NCBI GenBank assembly: GCA_021850095.1
Contig: JAJZRX010000002.1
Location: 62,001 to 126,000, forward strand
Source: Deltaproteobacteria bacterium
GTDB taxonomy: Bacteria > Desulfobacterota > Desulfuromonadia > Geobacterales > Pseudopelobacteraceae
Reading direction: 5' to 3'
DNA: 64,000 bases
Shown here: piece after piece, positions 26,922 to 37,100 of the stretch
Layout: each line of letters starts with the position of its first letter
Numbering within the stretch: the first letter of the stretch is position 1
The notes under the pieces: generated by a model
Told to the model about the DNA's origin: nothing
Seen by the model: only the letters and a program-made list of their open reading frames with translations
Database searches by the model: none
Translations under genes and position numbers: made by a program

Positions 26922-28058
26922 TTGTCACAGATTGTAACTATTCAGTTCGCCAAAGCCGGCAAAATGTACGATTTTGATTCCGGCTCCCTCGAACTTGCCC
27001 AGGGAGACCATGTTGTCGTGGAAACCGAGCGGGGCCTGGGGATCGGCCAGGTTGTCAAACCGCCCCGCGAGCGGGATGCCGCAGCGTCCGAAAGTCTGCT
27101 GACGATCAAGCGCAAGGCCACCGCCGATGATATGGCGACGCTCGAGCGGATAGCCCGCAAGGAAAAGGAATCCTTCGCCTTCTGCGTCAACCGCATCATC
27201 GAGCGCAACATGCCGATGAAGCTCGTGCGGGTCGAATATCAGTTCGACTGCAGTAAGGCGGTTTTCTTCTTCACCGCCGATGGCCGGGTGGACTTCCGCG
27301 ACCTGGTCAAGGATCTGGCCCACACCTTCCACACCCGCATCGAGATGCGCCAGATCGGGGTGCGCGACGAAGCAAAAATGATCGGCGGCATCGGCATCTG
27401 CGGCCGCGAACTGTGCTGCTGTTCTTTCCTGCGCGATTTTCAGCCGGTGTCGGTCAAAATGGCCAAAGAGCAGAACCTGGCGCTCAACCCCAACAAGATT
27501 TCGGGCCAGTGCGGGCGCCTGCTCTGCTGCCTGGATTACGAATACGACACCTACTGCTGCCTGCGCAAGAACTACCCCAAATCCGGAAAACGGGTGCGGA
27601 TCGCCAACAACAGCGGGGTGGTGGACAAGGTCAACATCCTGACCGGCACCATCACGCTCAAACTTGACGACAACAAACTGGTTGTAATCAAGCGCGACGA
27701 GATTCTGGGCGAAGGCGCCGCCCCGCCCCCGGCGCAGGAAGCTCAAACGCCGCTCCAGCGCGCCGCAGCAGCGCCGCAAACCCGTCCGCAGCCAAAACCC
27801 CGCGAACGGCGCTCGGAACAACGCCGCAAACCGGAAAAATCGTCACTGCAGTCGGTTATCCAGGCGGTTTCTGTTGAAAACGATACGCCACCGGTTTCTC
27901 CGCCAGCCGCCACTGTGTCGGCTGCAACCGCGCAGCAAACCGACCCGTCTAAAACCGGCCAGCCGCGCAAAAAACATCGTTCCCGCAAACATGGCAATCG
28001 CAAACCGCAGGGCGGCGCACCGGAAGGCGGTACAACGCCAGCATCCCCAGGAGCCTGA
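26922..28058 (+). CDS. ricT: PSP1-domain protein RicT (YaaT)
   Basis: A 378-aa protein, TTG start with AGGAGG seven bases upstream. PSP1 core: VRVEYQFDCSKAVFFFTADGRVDFR, IGGIGICGRELCCCSFL and GQCGRLLCCLDYEYDTY, holding the conserved cysteines. In Bacillus, RicT with RicA and RicF directs RNase Y and phosphorelay activity through Fe-S binding; the role outside Firmicutes is unsettled. Here residues from about 270 form an extra low-complexity tail rich in Pro, Ala, Gln and basic residues (RKKHRSRKHGNRKPQGG), absent from the short core family and suggestive of RNA binding. Same operon order (holB-ricT-metG) as in Bacillus. Confidence 0.9.
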   Translation: MSQIVTIQFAKAGKMYDFDSGSLELAQGDHVVVETERGLGIGQVVKPPRERDAAASESLLTIKRKATADDMATLERIARKEKESFAFCVNRIIERNMPMKLVRVEYQFDCSKAVFFFTADGRVDFRDLVKDLAHTFHTRIEMRQIGVRDEAKMIGGIGICGRELCCCSFLRDFQPVSVKMAKEQNLALNPNKISGQCGRLLCCLDYEYDTYCCLRKNYPKSGKRVRIANNSGVVDKVNILTGTITLKLDDNKLVVIKRDEILGEGAAPPPAQEAQTPLQRAAAAPQTRPQPKPRERRSEQRRKPEKSSLQSVIQAVSVENDTPPVSPPAATVSAATAQQTDPSKTGQPRKKHRSRKHGNRKPQGGAPEGGTTPASPGA

Positions 28059-28059
28059 T

Positions 28060-29586
28060 ATGAAAGAAACGTTTTACGTTACGACACCGATTTATTACGT
28101 CAACGATGTTCCGCACATCGGCCACGCCTATACCACGGTCGCCGCCGACGTGCTGGCCCGCTATAAACGCCTGATGGGCTACGACGTTTATTTCCTGACC
28201 GGCAGCGACGAGCATGGCCAGAAAGTTGAAAAGGCCGCCATCACCGCCGGAGAAACTCCGCTGGAACTGGCCGATCGGGTTGTCAAGCGTTACCAGGCGC
28301 TTTGGGAGCGGCTGGGCATCTCGCACAACGACTTTATCCGCACAACTCAGGAACGACACAAAAAGGGTGTCAGCGAAATATTCAGCAGCATTCTGGCTAA
28401 AGGGGACATTTATCTGGGAGAGTATGAGGACTGGTACTGCACCCCCTGCGAAACCTTCTGGACCGAAACTCAGCTGATCGAGGGGCGCTGTCCGGACTGT
28501 AACCGGCCGGTGGAAAAACTGAAGGAAGAGTCTTACTTCTTCCGCATGAGCAAATATCAGAATCAGTTGCTGGCCCATATCGATGCCAACCCGGACTTTA
28601 TCCAGCCCAAAAGCAAACGCAACGAGATCATCTCCTTTGTCAAGGAAGGTCTGCGCGACCTGTCGGTTTCCCGCACGACCTTCAGCTGGGGCATTCCGGT
28701 ACCGGGCAACGACCGCCACATCATATACGTCTGGTTCGACGCCCTGACCAACTACATCACCGCCCTGGGCTATCCGGACCAGTCCGGCAATTACGGCCGC
28801 TACTGGCCGGTGGACGTGCATCTGATCGGCAAGGACATCCTGCGTTTTCACGCCGTCTACTGGCCGACCTTCCTGATGGCGGCCGGCCTGCCGTTGCCCG
28901 AAAAGGTCTTTGCCCACGGCTGGTGGACCGTGGAAGGGCAGAAAATGAGCAAGAGTCTGCAGAACGTGGTCGAACCGAACATGCTGATCGACAAATACGG
29001 TGTGGATGTGGTGCGCTACTTCCTGCTGCGGGAAGTGCCCTTCGGCCTGGATGGCGACTTCTCCCACACCGCCCTGATCCAGCGCATGAACTCCGACCTG
29101 GCCAATGACATCGGCAATCTGCTGTCGCGCTCCACCGCCATGGCGGTCAAATACTTTGACGGCATCCTGCCGGAAACGGCTGAACTGCAGGAGATCGATC
29201 AAGCCCTGAAGATCAAGACCGAGGAGATGATCGGGATCGTCGATAAATTCATCGATGAGCTGGCCTTCAGCAAGGCGCTGCAGGCCATCTGGGACGTGAT
29301 TTCGGCCGGCAACAAATACATCGACGACTCGGCCCCCTGGACACTGGCCAAGGATCCGGCCAACCGCGGGCGACTGGCCACGGTCATGCACACCCTGCTG
29401 GAATCCCAGCGCATCACCCACTGCCTGCTGACTGCCTTCCTGCCGTCAACGGCCGCCAAGGCACTGCACTCTCTGGGGTATAGCGATGAGGTTACCAAAG
29501 ACGGTCTGGTGTGGGGCGGCTTGAAGGCGGGAACGGTGATTACCAAGGTTGAGGCACTCTTTCCACGATATGAAGGGAAGGAATAA
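28060..29586 (+). CDS. metG: Methionyl-tRNA synthetase
   Basis: A 508-aa class I synthetase. HIGH-type motif PHIGHAYTT, zinc knuckle CTPCETFW and CPDC, KMSKS in GQKMSKSLQN, and the anticodon-binding helix bundle. It lacks the C-terminal EMAP-like tRNA-binding domain of longer bacterial forms. ATG 28060 has AGGAG six bases upstream and begins one base after the ricT stop. Confidence 0.97.
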   Translation: MKETFYVTTPIYYVNDVPHIGHAYTTVAADVLARYKRLMGYDVYFLTGSDEHGQKVEKAAITAGETPLELADRVVKRYQALWERLGISHNDFIRTTQERHKKGVSEIFSSILAKGDIYLGEYEDWYCTPCETFWTETQLIEGRCPDCNRPVEKLKEESYFFRMSKYQNQLLAHIDANPDFIQPKSKRNEIISFVKEGLRDLSVSRTTFSWGIPVPGNDRHIIYVWFDALTNYITALGYPDQSGNYGRYWPVDVHLIGKDILRFHAVYWPTFLMAAGLPLPEKVFAHGWWTVEGQKMSKSLQNVVEPNMLIDKYGVDVVRYFLLREVPFGLDGDFSHTALIQRMNSDLANDIGNLLSRSTAMAVKYFDGILPETAELQEIDQALKIKTEEMIGIVDKFIDELAFSKALQAIWDVISAGNKYIDDSAPWTLAKDPANRGRLATVMHTLLESQRITHCLLTAFLPSTAAKALHSLGYSDEVTKDGLVWGGLKAGTVITKVEALFPRYEGKE

Positions 29587-29595
29587 TACAGGTAA

Positions 29596-29762
29596 ACAGT
29601 TGAAACACAGAGCAACAGAGCAACGGAGTAAAAAACAAAGAATAATCTTATTGAAAAGGCTTGTTTGAGATTTTCCTGTTTGGTGAATCTTGTTCTGAAT
29701 CTACCTGATTTATTTCTCTGTTGCTCCGTTGCTCTGTGTTATCCCAACGGCCGTTAGAATGA
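29596..29762. repeat. Palindromic intergenic repeat, family 1, copy d
   Basis: Arms AACACAGAGCAACAGAGCAA on the left and its near-complement TTGCTCCGTTGCTCTGTGTT on the right, about 85 bases apart. Ends in CAACGGCCGTTAG. Between convergent metG and the ABC ATPase gene, where it may act as a two-way stem. Nearly the same arms as copy e at 58236. Confidence 0.85.
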
Positions 29763-29764
29763 TT

Positions 29765-29795
29765 TTTGCCGGGGTGAATTTGTCGCCCCTACGCC
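29765..29795. repeat. Family 2 repeat remnant, copy b
   Basis: GCCGGGGTGAATTTGTCGCCCCTAC: only one arm of the GTAGGGGC element is clear. Its TAG is the stop codon of the leftward ABC ATPase gene. Confidence 0.6.
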
Positions 29796-30700
29796 TGATT
29801 GACCAGCGACAGGAAAAAATCCTCCAGATCGCGGCGCTTGGTTTCCACCAGCAGCACTTCGACTCCGGAGGCGTTGACCTGGCCCATAAAAGCATTGAAC
29901 GAACCGCAGGACACATAGAATTCGGACGTCGAACCGACCCGCCGCAGCGGCTCCAAACCTGCGAACGAGCGGTTTTCAGTCTCCGGCAGCCGCAGATGCA
30001 CCAGATACCCCTCCACTCCGCTTCTCATGATATTCTCGACCCGGTCCACCGCCACCAGACTCCCCTTGACGATCACCCCCACCCGGTCGCAGACCTTCTC
30101 CACATCATCGGTGATATGGGTGCTGAAGAATACGCACTTACCGCGTTTCTTCAGGTCCAGAATGATATCTTTGACCAGCGCCCGCCCGATCGGGTCCAGC
30201 CCGCTCATCGGCTCATCCAGGATATAGACGGCCGGATCGTGGACCAGAGTCTGGGCCAATCCAACGCGCTGCACCATGCCCTTGCTGTAGCTGCGCATCG
30301 GCCGTTTGCGGGCCTCCCACAGCTCCAGACGCTTTAGCACGTCCTCGCTGCGGCGCTTCAAGAGTGCCGCCTCCATCCTGAACTGGGAACCGACAAAGGC
30401 GATGTACTCTTCGGCGCTCAAATAATCGTAGAAGGCCGGATTTTCAGGCAGATAACCGACTGACCGGCGTGCCCCGGTCTCAGTTGATTGTATGCCCATG
30501 ATACTGGCCGAGCCGGAGGTCGGCTGCAGAAGTCCCATGACCAGCTTGATGGTGGTGCTCTTGCCGGCCCCGTTGGGACCCAGAAAACCGAAGACTTCAC
30601 CGGCCTCAATCTGCAGGTCCAGCCCCTTCAGAGCATCCACCTTGGCCATGCGCTTACCCTTGAACTGCTTGCAAAGCCCTGCTATTTCAATGGCGTTCAT
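29789..30700 (-). CDS. ABC transporter ATP-binding protein
   Basis: A 303-aa ATPase of the ABC-2 (DrrA/NosF) class: Walker A GPNGAGKSTT, Q-loop YLPENPAFYDYL, signature SKGMVQRVGLAQTL, Walker B VYILDEPMSGLDPIG, H-loop FFSTHITDD. The C-terminal 80 residues are an accessory domain. Its permease and a TPR partner lie upstream on the same strand (31500-33184), with a toxin-antitoxin module placed between them. Substrate unknown; export of glycan or a polar lipid is plausible given the neighbouring glycosylation genes. The stop is supplied by a palindromic repeat. Confidence 0.93.
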   Translation of the reverse strand: MNAIEIAGLCKQFKGKRMAKVDALKGLDLQIEAGEVFGFLGPNGAGKSTTIKLVMGLLQPTSGSASIMGIQSTETGARRSVGYLPENPAFYDYLSAEEYIAFVGSQFRMEAALLKRRSEDVLKRLELWEARKRPMRSYSKGMVQRVGLAQTLVHDPAVYILDEPMSGLDPIGRALVKDIILDLKKRGKCVFFSTHITDDVEKVCDRVGVIVKGSLVAVDRVENIMRSGVEGYLVHLRLPETENRSFAGLEPLRRVGSTSEFYVSCGSFNAFMGQVNASGVEVLLVETKRRDLEDFFLSLVNQA

Positions 30701-30755
30701 ACATCACAACTCCAGTAATTTCAAAGTAAGATTCGTTAAAAAACGGATTCGACGC

Positions 30756-31013
30756 TCACTTCCACAAATCTTCATCAATAGCCTCAAGTGAACGTGTAGC
30801 AGCCAGGAATGACAACTCATCACCTTCACTCCAAGTACCGGCAAGAGCATCAAGATCGTGATGCACCAGAGTTCTTTTCCGTTTGTCAACACCTGTAGCT
30901 TCGCGAATCAGACGCAGAGCCAATGTATTAAGACTGACACCCTGATTACGAGCCAACTCTTTCAGAGCTTGAGCCAGAGTCTCATCAATGCCGCGTAATG
31001 TCATGGTTGTCAT
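30756..31013 (-). CDS. Antitoxin, ribbon-helix-helix (VapB/FitA-like)
   Basis: An 85-aa protein. MTLRGIDETLAQALKELARNQG is a ribbon-helix-helix N-terminus (DNA binding and dimerisation), SLNTLALRLIREATG its second helix; the acidic C-terminal half (SEGDELSFLAATRSLEAIDEDLW) would block the toxin. ATG overlaps the toxin stop by four bases, so toxin is translated first, the reverse of usual VapBC order. An ATG three codons later could be the real start. Confidence 0.85.
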   Translation of the reverse strand: MTTMTLRGIDETLAQALKELARNQGVSLNTLALRLIREATGVDKRKRTLVHHDLDALAGTWSEGDELSFLAATRSLEAIDEDLWK

Positions 31014-31420
31014 GGCTGTATCCTTTCCAGTGCCGGGTATAGAGAAAGCCCTGCAATGTATGAAAAATGACTGTCCAGAGTCGCCAGGGTACGCCCGTAT
31101 TGCATTGCGGAAGCTGCAATCCAGATGTCATTGGTGGGAATCGGTTTTCCAATCTGTTTAAGATTATTGAACACTAAAGCAAAGAAATCAGCGCTTGACT
31201 CGTCAAGCACAAGCAGATCGACACGGGGTGAATCAAGAAACTGATCAAGTTCCTTGCGGTTTGCGGTTTCTCGGATACCACCTTTAAATCCGGCAAGCAA
31301 CTCCCCCATCACCACGGTATTTATTGCAATGCATTCTGCTTGCCTCAACATTTCAATAACTTTGGGCACATTTCGTTTAAAAGCAACATACACATTTGTG
31401 TCTATAAGCAGTTGTTTCAT
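31010..31420 (-). CDS. PIN-domain toxin, VapC-like
   Basis: A 136-aa predicted Mg-dependent ribonuclease. PIN acidic residues are present: Asp in LLIDTNVYVAF, Glu in VMGELLAG, Asp in PTNDIWIAASA and Asp in ATLDSHF. Start taken at ATG 31420 because family members begin directly at this strand; six more in-frame codons lie upstream. Expected to cut tRNA or other structured RNA when free of antitoxin. It sits inside the ABC operon, 80 bases after the TPR gene. Confidence 0.9.
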   Translation of the reverse strand: MKQLLIDTNVYVAFKRNVPKVIEMLRQAECIAINTVVMGELLAGFKGGIRETANRKELDQFLDSPRVDLLVLDESSADFFALVFNNLKQIGKPIPTNDIWIAASAMQYGRTLATLDSHFSYIAGLSLYPALERIQP

Positions 31421-31499
31421 CGCAAGCCCCAGCAGCAAATAATGACATCACTGTGCAATCGTATAATGATGCCATAAAGGTCGTCAACAACAATTGTGT

Positions 31500-32393
31500 T
31501 CACCGCGCATTTTCCACTTTTTTCTCATCTTCCTTTTTCGCTCCGGCAAAGGCGAACTTACTGGTGGTTGCGACTTTGCCGTTTTCCCCCAGATAAAACT
31601 GCCCTCCGTAGGGATCAAGCGGGGCAGGCACCAGCAGACCGGAACGGACGAGGGTCTCAAGCAGAACCGGCAACGTGCCGCCCGACGAAAGGTAACGATC
31701 CCGGGCCTGTTCAATCCGGCGCACCTCCTGGAAAGCCGCCAGACGGATCTGGTAGTTTTTTTTGACGGCCGGATTCCTTTCACCCTTTTCCATGGCGCTC
31801 AAATATGCAATCGCCAGTTCGGTCTGCCCGGATTCCTGCATATAGCGACCGGCCAGACTGAAATATAACGCATCACCTTTCAGTTCTCCGGCACGTTTGT
31901 AATAATCAGCAGCTTTTATATAATCTTTAAGAAAATACGCATGATTGAAACCGGCAAAAACGGGCAGATACCAATCCCATGTACGGTACTTCATACCATA
32001 GTCAAGGAGTTTATTGGCAATATCGTACTGTTTGACTTCCCATACGAGGAACGACTGGGCAAAATAGTAGCCGTCAACATTGTAGGGATCAAGCTTCAAA
32101 GCAGTATGAATGATGTTAGACATTCCGCGATAGTCCGGCACTTCAGTAACAGCTTTACTATCCTGCTTGTCCATCAAACCGCCAAAATACATCAAAACTT
32201 TCATCAGCAACGTAGCTCCAACGAACTCCTTATGATCCGCACTAATGTATCGAAACAAATTCACACTCGGCACATATCCTAGCTTCTCTTCAACCGGTTT
32301 ACGCTTCATGTATGCGGTAAATGGCCCAAGTGTCAGCCCATAGCAAATCATGCAAATCAGCAGGACAAGCAAAGGTCGTTGAAGCGTACTCAT
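31500..32393 (-). CDS. Membrane-anchored TPR protein of the ABC operon
   Basis: A 297-aa protein with a single N-terminal transmembrane helix (PLLVLLICMICYGLTLG) and then helical TPR-like repeats (ALKLDPYNVDGYYFAQSFL, IAADYYKRAGELKGDALYFSLAG). Overlaps the permease stop by four bases (ATGA). The C-terminal part (TLPVLLETLVRSGLLVPAPLDPYGGQFYLGENGKV) resembles the small C-terminal domain of type II secretion-like pseudopilin or TPR proteins. Probably a periplasmic or cytoplasmic-face partner of the transporter; no known function. Confidence 0.8.
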   Translation of the reverse strand: MSTLQRPLLVLLICMICYGLTLGPFTAYMKRKPVEEKLGYVPSVNLFRYISADHKEFVGATLLMKVLMYFGGLMDKQDSKAVTEVPDYRGMSNIIHTALKLDPYNVDGYYFAQSFLVWEVKQYDIANKLLDYGMKYRTWDWYLPVFAGFNHAYFLKDYIKAADYYKRAGELKGDALYFSLAGRYMQESGQTELAIAYLSAMEKGERNPAVKKNYQIRLAAFQEVRRIEQARDRYLSSGGTLPVLLETLVRSGLLVPAPLDPYGGQFYLGENGKVATTSKFAFAGAKKEDEKKVENAR

Positions 32394-33184
32394 TTCATTT
32401 CTCTCCGGCCAAAGAGGATGGCACTTACCGCAAGCAAGATCCCAATGTAAACGACAAAATAAATAACCGTCAGAAATAACCCTGACGGATTAAGCGGAAT
32501 GGCATAAATCGCATTTACCTTAAGGTCGAAGCTGTTTAGGTTTGGTACCAGATAATACAGTAATTGCGCAACATTCCTGACGGCAGCAGATACTGCTTTC
32601 TGGGCGGATGGGGTCTGTAGATAGTCATAAACCTGTTGCGTTATGGTACCAACCAGATAAGTACTTACAGAACCGAAGATTGGAAGAAAAAAGGAGGTGC
32701 TGACCGTGGCAAGCATCATCGCTACAGCTACTACGACAATATATTTGAGAGCGTCAAAAAAGATTGCGGCAACGATAGCTGACCAGAGCAACGGGCGGGC
32801 AGGCGGGTAGATCAATGAAGCAACCTTGATCGAAATCATCGCGATACTACCGAGAAAGAGGGCGGTGATCAGCATAAAGATTGCGATACCCAAAAAACGG
32901 CCGAGCAGATAGGTGGAGCGACTGATCGGAAGACTCAGAACACTGAAGGTATAACGGCGCTCAATATCCTTCCAGATCGAAGTTGCCCCCAGAAACACCG
33001 CCAGCAGAAGCATGATGAACGAAATCAGCGACAGCGACAGCGTCGTGGAAAGCTCCACTACCTGACGCATGGAAAGTGATGCAGCCGATGGGATGAAGAG
33101 AAAAAGAACCGACAGCGCCATGATGCCCTGAAAGATACGGTCACGGAAAATGCCTTTTAACGTTATCAGTATAATTCTGTTCAA
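32390..33184 (-). CDS. ABC-2 type transporter permease
   Basis: A 264-aa protein with six hydrophobic segments, the ABC-2 topology (FQGIMALSVLFLFIP, LSLISFIMLLLAVFLGA, LGRFLGIAIFMLITALFLGSI, and so on). Starts with TTG (GGAGG seven bases upstream). Partner ATPase is at 29789, separated only by the TPR and toxin-antitoxin genes, so the original operon was likely permease-TPR-ATPase. Substrate unknown. Confidence 0.88.
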   Translation of the reverse strand: MNRIILITLKGIFRDRIFQGIMALSVLFLFIPSAASLSMRQVVELSTTLSLSLISFIMLLLAVFLGATSIWKDIERRYTFSVLSLPISRSTYLLGRFLGIAIFMLITALFLGSIAMISIKVASLIYPPARPLLWSAIVAAIFFDALKYIVVVAVAMMLATVSTSFFLPIFGSVSTYLVGTITQQVYDYLQTPSAQKAVSAAVRNVAQLLYYLVPNLNSFDLKVNAIYAIPLNPSGLFLTVIYFVVYIGILLAVSAILFGRREMK

Positions 33185-33252
33185 ACCCGCCCTCCGTTTC
33201 CTTAGTCAATAATGCGGATACAAACCTGCTTTGCATTGAGTTCAGCCGTGGC

Positions 33253-34125
33253 CTATACCGAACCTTCATTAACAAGCTCAACTATCAATCCGGCAAGTTC
33301 AGGATCTTTGATTTTGATGTTTTCCAGATGAGATTCAGCTTCGGATCTTTGCCCGTTTTTTGTAAGAGCCCTGATCAAACCGACATGAGCCTGCAGAGAT
33401 TCTTCATCAAAGAGCAGGGCTTGGCGGAAATAAGCGACGGCGTTGCCGGCATCACCGTTTTGGCAGGTATACTCGCCAAGCATCAAATAAGTTTCTAGGT
33501 TTCCGGCGCCACGCTCTATAATGGCATAGCAGACTTTGACGGCAGCCTCATGGTTTCCAGCTTCCCAGAGTTCATTAGCCTGACGCATATCCCATTCCAG
33601 ATCGTATTCAGGCAACTTTCGCTTTGTCAGGATAGTGTGGATATCGCTGACAACGTTGATATAGTGTTTTATTGCAAATTTTAGCTCATCATCGTTTTTT
33701 CCCCGCCAAGCCGGATCAATAATATAACTGTATTCAAAATCAAAATCGGACACAATCGGGTAATGATCCAGCCTGTTAATTTCGCGCCACCCCTTGTTAA
33801 AGTACAAAAATGTATTTTCAGATATCGCCCGCAGGTGTGTCGGATCCTGCCAAGCCCTGATACTGGAGTAGTAGGGTGCGATAATTTCCGCTTTTGCCCC
33901 GACCTTGAGAATCCGATGCAGTTCGTTGGCAAAAGAGATCAGATCAGGGGTGTGTTCAATGTAGTGAGAACAGAAGATAGCGTCGACACTGTTATCCTCG
34001 AAAGGCCAGGGGAATTTTTCCAGATTGGCAACAATGTCCGCACCATCCCAGATATCGACACCGATAAAGCCCGGCTTCTTGTTTTTGCCGCAGGCGATGT
34101 CAAGTTTCAATCCTTCCAATTCCAT
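33253..34125 (-). CDS. Methyltransferase with C-terminal TPR domain
   Basis: A 290-aa fusion. Residues 1-100 form a class I methyltransferase: KLDIACGKNKKPGFIGVDIW, then EKFPWPFEDNSVDAIFCSHYIEHT and LHRILKVGAKAEIIAPYY. Residues 195-285 are TPR-like repeats (NLETYLMLGEYTCQNGDAGNAVAYF). Start at ATG 34125: GGAG six bases upstream lies within the end of the GT41 gene, whose TGA ends three bases earlier. Likely modifies a sugar or protein made by the neighbouring glycosyltransferases (inference). Confidence 0.87.
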   Translation of the reverse strand: MELEGLKLDIACGKNKKPGFIGVDIWDGADIVANLEKFPWPFEDNSVDAIFCSHYIEHTPDLISFANELHRILKVGAKAEIIAPYYSSIRAWQDPTHLRAISENTFLYFNKGWREINRLDHYPIVSDFDFEYSYIIDPAWRGKNDDELKFAIKHYINVVSDIHTILTKRKLPEYDLEWDMRQANELWEAGNHEAAVKVCYAIIERGAGNLETYLMLGEYTCQNGDAGNAVAYFRQALLFDEESLQAHVGLIRALTKNGQRSEAESHLENIKIKDPELAGLIVELVNEGSV

Positions 34126-34127
34126 TT

Positions 34128-37100
34128 TCACTCCGTAAAATTTATTTGGTTTTCATTTTGCCGTGCGTACATTTCAGCTTTTTCTTTCCATATTCTGAAA
34201 AATAGAGACTCCAGCGACGCTGCGTACTGTTTGGTGTCACACAATGGCGAGGTAAGCATACGCTCCCGCAAAGATTCGCGTAATTCAATCAATCGATCGG
34301 GATCATTGGCCAACTTGACGGCACTATCCAGATATTCGTTATAATTTACAGCAATCAAATCGGAAAGTCCGACCAACTTCAGAAAAGACCGCGATTGACG
34401 GCTGACCGGCATCTCACCATCCAGAGTTACCATCGGCACCCCCATCCAGAGAGAATGCAGGCTTGTCATGCCCCCGCAAAAAGGAAATGGTTCCAGACAA
34501 ATATCCACATCACCCAATTCCGCCATCATAAGGTACAGATTCGATTCAGCCCTGAATTCCACTCTGCGCGGTGAAATGCCATAATATCTGAATTTTTCAC
34601 TGAAACGGTGCCGCACGGCTCTGTCATTGAACGTTTTGAACTTCAGGATCAAGCGCGACCTGGGGACGGCTTTCATAATTTGAGCCCACAGTTGGATTAC
34701 ATGGTCTGAAATTTTAACGGGATTATTGAAACAACCAAAGGTTATATGGCCGTTTTCAACAAAAGGTGATTCGACAACTTCCGGATGCGGAACGGGAGGA
34801 ACATAGCAAAAACGGTTATGGGGCAACCGGACAACCTTTTCGCTGAACCATTGCTCATCCTCGGGACGGATGAAGTCCTCGTCTGCGATTATATAATCCA
34901 TAAAAGGAAGCCCGGTCGTATGCCAATAACCAAGCCACGCCACCAGAGCCGGAGCGGGACGGCGCGCAAACACCGCTAGTCGATGTTTGTCTGTATACCC
35001 GGAAAGATCAACAAGAATATCTATTTCATCTTTTTGAATCAACTCGGCGGTCTTATCGTCGTCAAGATCATAGATGTCATGCCAACCTGAAGATACTGAT
35101 CGGTACCATGACGACAAATAATCATTTTGCTTACCATTATTATAGCAATAAAGCGACAAATGCTCGGGATTGTACTCCCTAAAAAACGCTACCAGCAGCA
35201 TACCGACTGGATGATGTACATAGTCGGCAGAAACAAATCCTATCCGTAAACGTTCTTTCCTAGGATCAGTTTTGAATTCGAACGTACTGGCGGCAGCATT
35301 GAGACTGACCAGCAAGTTACCAATTTTTGTACTGACATCAAATAAATCAGACTGTTTGGTGTTGTCTGCGTACGAGAGCAAGTGAACATAGGTGTATAAG
35401 CTTTCAAGATCATCCGGTATTTTACAGAGGACATCCCGGATGCGTTGCAAGGCTCCCTGAACGTCACCAGAACGGCTTAAGATAAGAGCAATCTGTCTTT
35501 GCGCCAGACTATGGTCGGGCTTGATTTCCAAGGCCTTTTCAAATGATTGACAAGCTTCTTCGGAACGCCCCATCAATTTACACACAATCCCCAGATTGAG
35601 AAGGGCCTCAACATGGTCCGCCTGCAACTCTACAACACGGCGCAAACTGGCATATGCCTTGTGATATTTGCGCCGATCCAGATAAAAACATCCAAGGTTA
35701 AGATTTGTATCAATATTACTTCCATTAAGTTTCAATGCGCGCCTGAAAGAGCGTAATGCCAGGGTGTAGTGCCCCTGTACTTCCAATGCCCTTCCCTTTC
35801 CATTCAGTCCGCGGATATGCCTGGAGTCTCGATTTAAAACACGTTTGAAGACTTCTACCGCCCGCGTACATTCGTTATCCTTTAGATAATTGAAACCAAT
35901 ATCACAGAGTTCTTCCGTGGAAAATTGCCTCGTTGAATGCTTGGTGAGCTGCTGGTGTTTCGTTAAGTCGGTACACCATACCTTCCACATCTGCCGAAAG
36001 GTGGCCTCAAGATTATATGCAAAACGTTTTCCGTCACACACCGGTGATTCGGACATTTCCAGGCGCAGTCTTGATCGAATCAGGGCTAGTGTTTTCGAAT
36101 CGGCAGCAAGGCGCTGGGCAATTTCAACAAATTCATCCGGTGTCTGGGCCACCCACTCGGGATGTCCTATTGTCTGCAGATATGCCTTGGTCTGCCGGCC
36201 GATGGGAGTTCTGCCAGCAAGGGTTACCACCGGGACTCCCATCCAGAGAGATTCACAGGTCGTTGCTCCGCCATTGTAGGGAAAGGTATCCAGCGAAATA
36301 TCCATGTCCCCGTATTCGGCCAGCATCTCGGCATGGGGAGACGGCAAACGCAGCTCAATACGGTCTCTGGTGATGCCGTGGTTCGCAAATCTGTCACTAA
36401 AATCATCAACAACCTGCTCATCCTTGAATGACTTTGATTTCAACAGAAGACGGGAGCCGGGAACCGCCAACAGTACCCGCGACCAGAGGGAAACCACGTC
36501 AGGCAACATTTTGTGGATTGCGTTGAAGGAGCCAAAGGTAACAAACTGATTGCGCACTGACGGCAACGGGGCCACCTCGGGCGCATACGATTGAGGCTCG
36601 TAGCAGAAACGGATGTCCGGCAACCTGATCACCTTTTCGACAAAGCAGGCATCATCTTCGGGTGGTGTCGTGATCAAATCGCTCAGGAAATAATCCATGG
36701 CCTCCATGCCGGTTGTATTAAAGTAGCCGATCCAGGAAACCTGGATCGGTGCCGGTCGCCGGGCGAAAAGCATCAGACGGTTGAAGGCGGTATGGCCCGC
36801 AAGATCAATCAGGATGTCAATGCCATCCTCTCGAATGATAGATTCAACCTTCTCATCCGGCTTGAGAGAAATATCACGGTAACAATCGGCATAACCGGCA
36901 AATTCTTCGGTAATGGCGTCACAGTTTGGAAACGCGTTATACAAAAAAACGTCTACCTTGCTTTTATCATGTGCCGCCAGCACCGGCCTGAGATGATACC
37001 CAACCGGATGTGTTCTAAAATCGCCGGAAACATAGCCGATACGAAGTTTCCTATCCGGATCCGGATAGTTAAAGTGCCCACGTGACCGGCTAAAAAAGCG

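Noticed and set aside
27949-29421. 490-codon open frame opposite metG
   Set aside because: Same cause; metG is certain and the frame has no domain signature.
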